Of a stretch of DNA of 42,767 nucleotides, positions 17,936 to 25,218 are shown piece by piece. How positions within the stretch are numbered: position 1 is the first letter of the stretch; the number at the start of each line of letters is the position of its first letter. The notes beneath the pieces were generated by a model. It worked only from the letters and a program-made list of their open reading frames with translations, did not search any database and was not told the DNA's origin. Both the position numbers and the translations under genes were made by a program. Source of the DNA: Erysipelotrichaceae bacterium (GTDB taxonomy: Bacteria > Bacillota_I > Bacilli_A > Erysipelotrichales > Erysipelotrichaceae); assembly GCA_015058875.1 (NCBI GenBank), contig SVBN01000024.1, positions 1 through 42,767 on the forward strand. Direction: 5' to 3'.

Positions 17936-17965
17936 AGCTTGAGATCATCAAATCTCAGGCTTTTT
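17936..17965 (+). terminator. Terminator after the OYE fusion gene
   Basis: AGCTTGAGAT / ATCTCAGGCT stem (one G-U pair) with a CATCAA loop, followed by five Ts. Confidence 0.85.
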
Positions 17966-18044
17966 ATGACTGTTCAAAAAGTTATTGAACATAGAGAAGA
18001 TAATCGGTTCCGGGGAAAAGCAAATTCTGCTGTGAAAACGTGCG

Positions 18045-18084
18045 TTGTTAGATTAACATCCGCAAAATTGTAAAAAGTGCGGAT
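18045..18084 (+). promoter_or_regulatory. Candidate promoter with inverted repeat before the AbiEi relic
   Basis: The inverted repeat ATCCGCA (18058-18064) / TGCGGAT (18078-18084) overlaps a possible promoter, TTGTTA (18045-18050), 18 bp, TGTAAA (18069-18074). AbiEi antitoxins are known to bind inverted repeats at their own promoters, so this could be the surviving operator. Confidence 0.4.
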
Positions 18085-18113
18085 AAAAATTGAAATGAAA
18101 GGAGCTGATGCAG

Positions 18114-18308
18114 ATGAAAAACCGGACAGAATGCTTGGCAGAATATGGATCCGATTACATGATTCAGCAGAAGGTTAACTCGGGGGAGCTTTTTAAGATC
18201 GGCAAGGCAGTCTACTCAGAAGAAAAGGATGCTCCTGAACTTGCTGTGCTGGTGTTCATCTATAGTTATGTCTTTTTGGGAGAATGCCTGCTTTTAATTT
18301 GCCCATTG
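18114..18308 (+). pseudogene. Truncated AbiEi-like antitoxin (type IV toxin-antitoxin) relic
   Basis: The start at 18114 is set by GGAG nine bases upstream. About the first 50 residues (CLAEYGSDYMIQQKV, ELFKIGKAVYS, PELAVL) read like the winged-helix N-terminus of AbiEi-type antitoxins, which are normally about 200 residues. After that the family pattern is lost. The frame stays open to 18494, but its last 150 bases are antisense to peptide deformylase, so the tail is probably not real. No AbiEii nucleotidyltransferase toxin follows. Read as a deletion remnant; a short expressed DNA-binding protein cannot be excluded. Confidence 0.55.
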
Positions 18309-18344
18309 TTTCAGCCTCATCTTCCATACAATGGCAGAAGTCAC

Positions 18345-18755
18345 TCAGATCAGAATTCCGCTGAGATGATCGATTTCGTGCTGGATAATCTGGGCGGTGT
18401 AGCCGGTATAAGTCTGTTTTTTCCTGTGAAAGGAAAGATCATCATATTCCACCGTAATGGTTGTGTACCGTGTGGTTTTTCTTGTGCCGCTTAAGGACAG
18501 ACATCCTTCCTCCGTTTCATACGGGTCCTTCTTTACGGTGATGACCGGATTCAGCATGCACATGACGGCCGGGCCCGTGGAAAAAACGATGATCCTTTTG
18601 GATACACCGATCATATTTGCGGCCATGCCGACGCATTCATGGCGGTGCGCTTTCAGCGTATCGATCAGGTCCATGGCATGCGGCAGATCTTCTTTCTGCG
18701 CTTTGGATGAGGGTATGGAAAGGAAGAATGTGTCATGTATAATCTCTCTGTTCAT
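18345..18755 (-). CDS. def: Peptide deformylase (short clostridial type)
   Basis: 136 residues from the ATG at 18755, which AGGAGA precedes; an earlier in-frame start would add 25 unlike residues. It removes the N-terminal formyl group from nascent proteins. Motif 1 reads G-M-A-A-N-M rather than the classic G-x-A-A-x-Q, motif 2 is E-G-C-L-S-L (metal Cys), and motif 3 is Q-H-E-I-D-H (metal His pair and catalytic Glu). The protein ends soon after motif 3, as in the ~136-residue deformylases common in Clostridia and Erysipelotrichia, often found beside a second, longer PDF elsewhere. It is not beside fmt or priA, so it may be an accessory copy. Confidence 0.88.
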   Translation of the reverse strand: MNREIIHDTFFLSIPSSKAQKEDLPHAMDLIDTLKAHRHECVGMAANMIGVSKRIIVFSTGPAVMCMLNPVITVKKDPYETEEGCLSLSGTRKTTRYTTITVEYDDLSFHRKKQTYTGYTAQIIQHEIDHLSGILI

Positions 18756-18828
18756 AGCTGCTTCTCCTGTACCCGGTAAATACGGGTTTGTTACATATCT
18801 CCCGGAAAAAATCACGTCCGGAAAACGC

Positions 18829-18886
18829 ATTTTGTGAGAATACTCTCAAAATCGTGCTTTCTTTCGAGGTGGACCGGAAGTACAAT
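18829..18886 (+). promoter_or_regulatory. Inverted repeat and -10 upstream of the sugar operon
   Basis: An imperfect dyad with TGAGA / TCTCA core arms and flanking A/T (18829-18852) lies between the divergent deformylase and fructokinase genes. TACAAT at 18881-18886 is a good -10, but the -35 is poor, which fits a promoter that needs an activator. GAGGAGG at 18926-18933 precedes the fructokinase start. No clear ScrR-type site is seen here. Confidence 0.4.
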
Positions 18887-18940
18887 AGAGATAGTTTTTA
18901 TATCAGTAAAATCATATCAGATTTACGAGGAGGATATTTT

Positions 18941-19933
18941 ATGAGTACAGCCAAACTGCCGTGCAATGTGGATGTGGTCGCATTGGGCGAACTTTTAATT
19001 GACTTCACGGAAAACGGCGTTTCCGAACAGGGAAACCCGCTGCTGGAAGCGAATCCCGGAGGAGCCCCCTGCAATGTGCTGAGCATGCTTACCCGCTTCG
19101 GGAAAACTGTCGGCTTTATCGGCAAGGTCGGAAACGACGGATTCGGAAAGATGCTGAAAGGCGCCATCGCCGAGCAGGGCATCCTGACAGAAGGACTGTG
19201 CTTTGATAATGATGTGCATACGACACTGGCTCTTGTCCTGAAGCTGGAAAACGGCGACCGTGACTTCGCATTCTACCGCAAGCCGGGAGCGGATATGAAT
19301 CTGCGTCCGGAAGAAGTTGATACGGATCTGATCCGCAGTGCGAGACTGTTCCATTTCGGATCTCTGTCCCTGACTGACGAGCCGGTCAGAAGCGCAACAA
19401 AGAAGGCACTGGAGACAGCGGAGGACGCAGGACTGATGATCTCGTTTGACCCGAATCTCAGAGAACCGCTGTGGGAAACAATGGATCAGGCGAAGGAACA
19501 GATTGACTTCGGCATGAAGCATGCCCATGTCCTCAAGATTTCCGATAATGAAATCACCTGGTTCACGGGTAAAGAGGACTATGAGGACGGTATCCGCTAT
19601 CTGCAGGAAACCTATCCGAATCTGAAACTGATCTGCCTGTCCATGGGACCGGACGGCAGCCGTGCGTGCTTCGGCGATCTGAGAGTGGATGTTCCGGCAT
19701 TCCTGCAGGAAAAGACCATTGAGACAACCGGTGCAGGCGACACATTCTGCGCATGCATGCTGAATACGGTTCTGGATAAGGGACTGGATGATCTGAGCGA
19801 AGATGATCTCAGGGAAATGCTGACAACAGCCAATGCGGCCGCTTCTCTTGTGACAACAAAGAAAGGCGCACTGCGCGTTATGCCGCAGCTGGATGAAGTA
19901 AAGGCATTTATTGCGGAAAGGACACAGGGATAA
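18941..19933 (+). CDS. scrK: Fructokinase, PfkB family
   Basis: 330 residues from the ATG at 18941, which has an excellent GAGGAGG site; the open frame extends upstream to 18788 without a plausible start. PfkB signatures: GGAPCN near residue 43 and TGAGDTFCACM with catalytic Asp267. It phosphorylates fructose to fructose-6-phosphate with ATP in the cytoplasm. It is the first gene of the operon, and the amylosucrase-like gene starts 3 bp after its stop codon. Both enzymes then meet on fructose, the product released when a sucrose-using GH13 enzyme acts. The sugar specificity is inferred from context. Confidence 0.87.
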   Translation: MSTAKLPCNVDVVALGELLIDFTENGVSEQGNPLLEANPGGAPCNVLSMLTRFGKTVGFIGKVGNDGFGKMLKGAIAEQGILTEGLCFDNDVHTTLALVLKLENGDRDFAFYRKPGADMNLRPEEVDTDLIRSARLFHFGSLSLTDEPVRSATKKALETAEDAGLMISFDPNLREPLWETMDQAKEQIDFGMKHAHVLKISDNEITWFTGKEDYEDGIRYLQETYPNLKLICLSMGPDGSRACFGDLRVDVPAFLQEKTIETTGAGDTFCACMLNTVLDKGLDDLSEDDLREMLTTANAAASLVTTKKGALRVMPQLDEVKAFIAERTQG

Positions 19934-19936
19934 GGC

Positions 19937-22021
19937 ATGATCAGACAGGAATGGGAAAGCACGTTTAAAAAACGTCTGGAAAAGAACTACGACGAGATGA
20001 AGAGACTTTATCTCGGTCTGTACCACAATGATGAGCATGCGTTCGATTATTTCTGCACCATGCTGCATGACTATTATGAGCAGCGTCCGGAACTTCTGAA
20101 GGAATGGGATGAGGCAAGAGAAGCGGTACCGGGATGGTTCCGCGGGAATGAAATGCTTGGCATGCTGATGTATGTCAACTGCTTCGGAGGCAATCTGAAG
20201 GGCGTTGCATCGCATCTGGATTATATCAAGGAAGTCGGCGTCAACTATCTGCATCTGATGCCGCTGCTGGAAAGCCCGAAGGGAAGAAGTGACGGCGGCT
20301 ACGCTGTCTCTGATTTCCGCAAGGTACAGCCGGAACTCGGTACGATGGAAGATCTGGCTGAGCTGGCGGAAGAATGCCATACCAAGGGCATGAGCCTGTG
20401 TCTGGACTTTGTCATGAACCACACCAGTGAGGACCATGAATGGGCAAAGCGGGCAAGAGCAGGTGAGAAGGAATATCAGGACAGATACTTCTTCTATGAT
20501 GACTGGACAGTACCGAAGGAATATGAAAAGACAGTTCCGCAGGTATTCCCCCAGACTGCACCGGGCAATTTCTCCTGGAATGAAGAGACGCATAAGGTTG
20601 TCATGACAACCTTCTACCCGTACCAGTGGGACCTGAACTATGCAAATCCTGTCGTATTCAATGATATGACAGCGAATATGCTGTATCTGTGCAACCACGG
20701 CGTGGATATTATCCGCCTGGATGCGGTTCCTTATATCTGGAAAGAGCTCGGCACATCCTGCCGCAATCTGCCGGAAGTCCATACTCTGGTCAGACTGATG
20801 CGTCTGGCGTCGGAAGTTGTCTGCCCCGGCACACTGCTTCTGGGTGAAGTGGTTATGGAACCTTCCAAGGTTGTTCCGTATTTCGGAAGTCTGGAAACAC
20901 CGGAATGCCATATGCTGTACAACGTTACAACAATGGCAAGCACATGGCACACCGTTGCCACAAGAGATGTTCATCTGCTGAGACATCAGCTGGAAACCGT
21001 ATTCGCACTGCCGAAGCAGTATACATTCCTCAACTATCTGAGATGTCATGATGATATCGGATGGGGACTGGATTATGACTATCTGAAGCAGTTCGGCATG
21101 GAAGAAGTCGCACATAAGAAGTATCTGAATGACTGCCTGACAGGCAAACTGCCGGGAAGCGAAAGCAGAGGCGAACTGTACAACGATGATCCGAAACTCG
21201 GTGATGCCCGTCTGGTCGGCATGACCGCATCCCTGACCGGTATTGAAGCTGCGGATTACGAGCAGAATGAATGGAAGATGGAGCGGGCAATCGACTTCGA
21301 TGTCATGCTGCATGCATTCCTGCTCACACAGAGCGGTATTCCCGTGCTGTACAGCGGCGATGAAATCGGGCAGCTGAATGATTATACTTACCACAATGAT
21401 CCGCTGAAGGCAGAAGACAGCCGTTACCTGCACAGAGGCGATCTGAACTGGGAACATGTCGCGATGCGCAATGATCCGAACACCCGTCAGGGCAAACTGT
21501 ATCCGCGTCTGAAGCAGCTGCTTCAGATCCGTTCCAGATACGTCGTGTTTGAAAGCGATGCGGACACATGGATTGTAGAACCGTGGAATGATCATATTCT
21601 CGGCATCGGAAGATATTATGAAGGTGAAAAGCTGATTGCGCTGTTCAACTTCTCTGCCAATGAAGAGACTGCATGGATCGATGAGCAGGATGACTATGTC
21701 AATCTGCTGACCGGTGAGCCTGTCACAGCAAAGAACGTACAGATTCCTGCACAGAGCTTTGTCTGGCTGTATCATGCATTTGAAAATGCCAAGAAGAAAA
21801 GTACGCATGCACCAGTGCTGAAGCTGAAGAAGGAAAAGAAGCAGCCGGCAAAGAAGACGGAAAAGAAAGCCGCAAAACCGGCAGAGGAACCCGTAAAGAA
21901 GGCGCCTGAAGTTAAGCCGGAAGAGCTGACCGTAAGAGCTGTTATTACAAGAAAGATGCCGCTGAAAGGCGCTCCGGCAAGAAGCGAATCGCTGAGACTG
22001 AGAAGAGGAAGGAAGAGATGA
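19937..22021 (+). CDS. Amylosucrase-family GH13 enzyme with long basic C-terminal tail
   Basis: 694 residues. The alpha-helical N-terminus, (beta/alpha)8 barrel and C-terminal beta domain follow the layout of amylosucrases (GH13 subfamily 4). Family landmarks are VNYLHLMPLL, FVMNHTSEDHEWA, QWDLNYANP, VDIIRLDAVPYIWK with nucleophile Asp262, LLGEVVMEP with acid/base Glu304, and LRCHDDIGW with His371 and transition-state stabiliser Asp373. Amylosucrase splits sucrose, builds alpha-1,4-glucan and releases fructose. No signal peptide, so intracellular. Residues about 618-694 form a Lys/Ala/Pro-rich tail (AKKKSTHAP, KKTEKKAAKPAEEPVKK, LRRGRKR) not found in the classic enzyme. Alternatives are sucrose hydrolase or a sucrose-6-phosphate-active variant. 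The stop overlaps the next start (ATGA). Confidence 0.82.
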   Translation: MIRQEWESTFKKRLEKNYDEMKRLYLGLYHNDEHAFDYFCTMLHDYYEQRPELLKEWDEAREAVPGWFRGNEMLGMLMYVNCFGGNLKGVASHLDYIKEVGVNYLHLMPLLESPKGRSDGGYAVSDFRKVQPELGTMEDLAELAEECHTKGMSLCLDFVMNHTSEDHEWAKRARAGEKEYQDRYFFYDDWTVPKEYEKTVPQVFPQTAPGNFSWNEETHKVVMTTFYPYQWDLNYANPVVFNDMTANMLYLCNHGVDIIRLDAVPYIWKELGTSCRNLPEVHTLVRLMRLASEVVCPGTLLLGEVVMEPSKVVPYFGSLETPECHMLYNVTTMASTWHTVATRDVHLLRHQLETVFALPKQYTFLNYLRCHDDIGWGLDYDYLKQFGMEEVAHKKYLNDCLTGKLPGSESRGELYNDDPKLGDARLVGMTASLTGIEAADYEQNEWKMERAIDFDVMLHAFLLTQSGIPVLYSGDEIGQLNDYTYHNDPLKAEDSRYLHRGDLNWEHVAMRNDPNTRQGKLYPRLKQLLQIRSRYVVFESDADTWIVEPWNDHILGIGRYYEGEKLIALFNFSANEETAWIDEQDDYVNLLTGEPVTAKNVQIPAQSFVWLYHAFENAKKKSTHAPVLKLKKEKKQPAKKTEKKAAKPAEEPVKKAPEVKPEELTVRAVITRKMPLKGAPARSESLRLRRGRKR

Positions 22022-22842
22022 GCAGAAAACTGATCTTTCTTGATATCGACGGAACACTGACGGAAGCAGGATCCAACGTTCCTCCGCAGAGTGCACAGGA
22101 AGCTGTCAGAAGAGCCAGGGAAAAAGGTAATCTGGTCTATCTGTGCACGGGAAGAAACATGGGCATGCTGAAGCCGGTGCTGGAATACGGATTCGACGGT
22201 GTTGTAGCGCTGGGCGGCGGATATGTGCAGTGCGGGGATGAAGTGATCTATGATCATCCGATGACCCGTGAACAGTTTGAAACCGCAATGGCTGTGCTGG
22301 AAAAGAACAACGTGTTCCGTACCATTGAGGCGAAAGATGCCACATACGGCGATGAGCATCTCGGGGATTTCCTGAAGAATACATCCGGAGGCAACTCGGA
22401 GATCGAACGCTGGCGCAAGGCACTCTCGCAGAGCCTCGGAATCAGACCGATCAGTGAATATGACGGCAGAGATATCTACAAAATTGTCATCATGTGCACT
22501 TCCGCATCCCAGCTGGAAGAGCCGAGGGCTCTTCTGGAAAAGGAATTCGAATTTGCAATTCAGGATGTGGCGGCGCATAACTGTCTGAACGGGGATCTGG
22601 TCAACCGGGCGTTTGATAAGGGAAAGGGCGTGCTCAGAGTCTGTGAGCATCTCGGCATCCCGGTGGAAGACACCTACGGATTCGGAGATTCCATGAATGA
22701 TCTGGAAATGATCGAAACCGTGGCAACAAGCGTATGCATGGAAAACGGATCGGAAAAGCTGAAGGAGTTAAGCGATATCATTGCTCCTTCCGTGACCGAT
22801 GACGGTCTTTACAAAGTATTTGAACAGCTTGAGCTGTTCTGA
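22018..22842 (+). CDS. HAD-superfamily (Cof-type) sugar phosphatase
   Basis: 274 residues. Motif 1 is D9-I-D11-G-T; a threonine in LCTGRN serves as motif 2; a Lys near 200 (FDKGKG) is motif 3; and GFGDSMNDLEM is motif 4. The large insertion between motifs 2 and 3 is the IIB (Cof) cap. It removes phosphate from small phosphorylated sugars. Its start overlaps the amylosucrase stop codon and the PTS permease follows, so sucrose-6-phosphate (the PTS product) is an attractive substrate; that is inference. Sequence alone cannot exclude a general sugar-phosphate overflow phosphatase. A candidate promoter for the PTS gene overlaps its 3' end. Confidence 0.85.
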   Translation: MSRKLIFLDIDGTLTEAGSNVPPQSAQEAVRRAREKGNLVYLCTGRNMGMLKPVLEYGFDGVVALGGGYVQCGDEVIYDHPMTREQFETAMAVLEKNNVFRTIEAKDATYGDEHLGDFLKNTSGGNSEIERWRKALSQSLGIRPISEYDGRDIYKIVIMCTSASQLEEPRALLEKEFEFAIQDVAAHNCLNGDLVNRAFDKGKGVLRVCEHLGIPVEDTYGFGDSMNDLEMIETVATSVCMENGSEKLKELSDIIAPSVTDDGLYKVFEQLELF

Positions 22843-22874
22843 TAAACTGCAGGCTTCATACCAAACGTTTACAA
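22820..22874 (+). promoter_or_regulatory. Candidate internal promoter with cre-like site before the PTS gene
   Basis: TTGAAC (22820-22825), 17 bp, TAAACT (22843-22848), then a cre-like palindrome centred on AAACGTTT (22860-22874). On the reverse strand it reads TTGTAAACGTTTGGT, one mismatch from the Gram-positive cre consensus. A site just downstream of the predicted start would block transcription when CcpA (or a LacI-type sucrose repressor) binds. Confidence 0.5.
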
Positions 22875-22914
22875 TGCAGCACCCGATAAAAAACGGGGAG
22901 GAAAGGGGATTAAA

Positions 22915-24855
22915 ATGGCATTGGATTACAGAAAATGCGCTGAAGAGATCGCTGCCAATATCGGCGGCGGCGAGAACGTCGTAAGCGCGGCACACTGTGC
23001 AACCAGACTGCGTCTTGTCATCGCTGACAACGGCAAGGTCAACAAAGAAGCACTGGACAACGTCGAAGGTGTTCAGGGCATGTTCGAATCAAACGGTCAG
23101 CTCCAGCTGATCATCGGCACCGGTACCGTCAACAAGGTATTTGACGAGTTCATCGCTGTTACAGGCGTACAGGCCGGTACAAAGGATGATGTCAAGGCTG
23201 CCGCAGCTGCCAAACAGCCGCTCTGGAAACAGATGCTGAAGACAATCGGCGACGTATTCGTACCGATTCTTCCGGCAATCGTAGCTTCCGGTCTGATGAT
23301 GGGTCTTGTTGAAGCACTTGCAAAGATTCCGGGACTGGGATTCGGCGGTTCCGACTGGTTCGCATTCCTCGATACAGTCGCAAACACAGCATTCGCTTAT
23401 CTGCCGGTTATCGTAGCTGTTTCTGCCGCAAGAGTATTCGGCGGAAATATCTTCCTCGGCGCAGTCATCGGTCTTCTGATGATTCACTCCGCATTCCTGA
23501 ACGGATGGAATGTTGCCAATACCGAAGCAATCAATGCATTCTTCGGTGTAACTGACGGCATCATTCCGAAGTGGCATCTGCTTGGCAATATTATTACCAT
23601 CCAGAGATCCGGTTATCAGGGGCACGTCATTCCGGTTATCATTGCCGTATTCATTATGTGCAAAGTCGAAAAGTGGCTGCACCAGCATGTACCGGAAATG
23701 ATCGACCTGTTCGTTACACCGCTGACAACTGTTCTGGTTACAGCTCTTGCGACACTGTGGATCGTCGGCCCGATCTTCTCCACACTGGAAACATGGGTTC
23801 TTGCAGGTGCAAAGATTCTCGTACGCAATCCGCTCGGTGCATGCGCAATGGGTGCGCTGTATCCGGCTACCGTCGTTATGGGTCTGCATCATATGTACAA
23901 CGTTATCGAAGCAGGTATGCTTGCTGAGAGCGGACTGAACACCTGGATGCCGATCGCTTCCGCAGCAAACTTCGCACAGTTCGGTGCCTGCCTTGCTGTA
24001 GGTCTGAAGGTTAAGAATGCCAAGACAAAGGCAGTCGCGGTTCCTTCTTCCCTGTCCGCAGCTCTCGGTATCACAGAACCGGCTATCTTCGGTGTCAACA
24101 TGCGTTTCTTCAAGCCGTTCGTTGCCGGTATGATCGGCGGAGCAGTCGGTTCACTCGTAGCAGCTCTGTTCGGATTCGGCGCTACAGCATACGGCGTAAC
24201 CGGTATCCCTGGCTATCTGACAGTTTCCAACCCGCTGCAGTATACAATCGTTCTGGCAATTGCCGGCGGTATTGCATTCGTTCTGACAACCATGTTCTGG
24301 CATGAGGAAGTTCCTGAGACAAAGGCAGCTCCTGCACCGGCACCTGCCGAAGAACCTGCACCTGCACCGGCACCTGTCGCAGCAGCTCCTGCAGCAGCTG
24401 ATACAGCCGTTCCGACAGAAGTCGCAATGACAGCTGAAAAGACAGTTGAAAGCACAATTCTGCAGCCTGTCGCAGGTAAGCTGATCCCTGCATCCGAAAT
24501 TCCTGATCCGGTATTTGCCGGCGAAGCAATGGGACCGAGCGTCGGTATCCAGCCGGAAGGTGAATTCGTATATGCACCGTTCGACGGTACAGTTGCAATG
24601 CTGTTCCCGACAAAGCACGCTGTCGGTCTGATGTCCGACTCCGGTGTTGAAATCCTGATCCATGTCGGTGTTGACACCGTATCCATGGACGGCGACGGAT
24701 TCGAAGCATTTGTTGAACAGGGCCAGGCTGTCAAGGCAGGCGACAAGCTGCTGCACTTCGACCGTGCAAAGATCGCAGCTGCGAACCATCCTGATACAGT
24801 CATCGTTGTTGTTACCAACAGCTTCGATCTGACAAACGTCAAGAAAGCAGTTTAA
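22915..24855 (+). CDS. scrA: Sucrose-type PTS permease, EIIBCA
   Basis: 646 residues. EIIB is at about 1-85, with the phosphorylated Cys28 in AAHCATRLR. EIIC is at about 105-460, multi-helix, with family motifs GYQGHVIPV, GLHHMYNVIEAGM and ALGITEPAIFGVN. An Ala/Pro-rich hinge (about 470-505) precedes EIIA of the glucose type, with His568 in KHAVGL and the phosphorylated His583 in HVGVDTV. The EIIC motifs belong to the glucose/glucoside superfamily and look closest to the sucrose/trehalose branch. It imports and phosphorylates the sugar at the membrane. GGGGAGGAAAGGGG supplies a very strong RBS. The fructokinase and amylosucrase-like neighbours favour sucrose; trehalose or another glucoside remains possible. 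Confidence 0.88.
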   Translation: MALDYRKCAEEIAANIGGGENVVSAAHCATRLRLVIADNGKVNKEALDNVEGVQGMFESNGQLQLIIGTGTVNKVFDEFIAVTGVQAGTKDDVKAAAAAKQPLWKQMLKTIGDVFVPILPAIVASGLMMGLVEALAKIPGLGFGGSDWFAFLDTVANTAFAYLPVIVAVSAARVFGGNIFLGAVIGLLMIHSAFLNGWNVANTEAINAFFGVTDGIIPKWHLLGNIITIQRSGYQGHVIPVIIAVFIMCKVEKWLHQHVPEMIDLFVTPLTTVLVTALATLWIVGPIFSTLETWVLAGAKILVRNPLGACAMGALYPATVVMGLHHMYNVIEAGMLAESGLNTWMPIASAANFAQFGACLAVGLKVKNAKTKAVAVPSSLSAALGITEPAIFGVNMRFFKPFVAGMIGGAVGSLVAALFGFGATAYGVTGIPGYLTVSNPLQYTIVLAIAGGIAFVLTTMFWHEEVPETKAAPAPAPAEEPAPAPAPVAAAPAAADTAVPTEVAMTAEKTVESTILQPVAGKLIPASEIPDPVFAGEAMGPSVGIQPEGEFVYAPFDGTVAMLFPTKHAVGLMSDSGVEILIHVGVDTVSMDGDGFEAFVEQGQAVKAGDKLLHFDRAKIAAANHPDTVIVVVTNSFDLTNVKKAV

Positions 24856-24858
24856 TCC

Positions 24859-25116
24859 ATGATTGAACTTCAGATTACCGTAAAGGATCCTCAGGGAATC
24901 CATGCACGTCCGGCAGGCAGAATCACTTCCGCACTGCTTGGCTATGAGAGCTTTGTAACACTCTGGAAGGGTGAGAAAGACTATGATGTCAAAAAGCTTC
25001 TCAGCTTCATGGGTTCGGAACTGAAATGCGGAGAACAGGTCGTGATCCGTGTGGAAGGACCAGATGAGGAAAAATGCGCTGAAGCTGTAAAGCAGCTGTT
25101 TGACGAAAATCTGTAA
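24859..25116 (+). CDS. HPr-like phosphocarrier with His15 but Lys46
   Basis: 85 residues, the full HPr length. The phosphorylated His15 sits in the canonical G-I-H-A-R-P-A-G. Position 46, the serine that HPr kinase/phosphorylase modifies for CcpA-dependent catabolite control, is Lys (V-K-K-L-L-S, residues 44-49). The start is 3 bp after the PTS stop codon and lacks a separate strong RBS, so translation is probably coupled. Inference: a dedicated phosphate donor for the adjacent EIIBCA, insensitive to HPr kinase, as opposed to the housekeeping ptsH product. It is last in the operon; a terminator follows. Confidence 0.85.
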   Translation: MIELQITVKDPQGIHARPAGRITSALLGYESFVTLWKGEKDYDVKKLLSFMGSELKCGEQVVIRVEGPDEEKCAEAVKQLFDENL

Positions 25117-25123
25117 TGCAGAG

Positions 25124-25153
25124 GGCATGTGCGATTGGCACATGCCTTTCGTT
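25124..25153 (+). terminator. Terminator of the sugar operon
   Basis: GGCATGTGC / GCACATGCC perfect 9-bp stem with a GATTG loop, then TTTCGTTT. Confidence 0.85.
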
Positions 25154-25218
25154 TACCCGGTTGCATGTCGTCCGGCATGGGTGAAATGCAGTATAATACA
25201 CCGGAAGAGGATATGAAT

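Noticed and set aside
18309-18494. Tail of the AbiEi-like frame as real coding sequence
   Set aside because: It is antisense to the conserved C-terminal half of peptide deformylase and does not resemble AbiEi.
18995-22096. A 1,033-codon open frame on the minus strand
   Set aside because: It lies exactly opposite fructokinase and the amylosucrase-like gene, is Cys/His/Arg-rich in the way antisense frames are, lacks an RBS and shows no domain.
22822-22839. GAACAGC/GCTGTTC hairpin as a terminator inside the sugar operon
   Set aside because: It lies within the HAD coding sequence and is not followed by a T-run.
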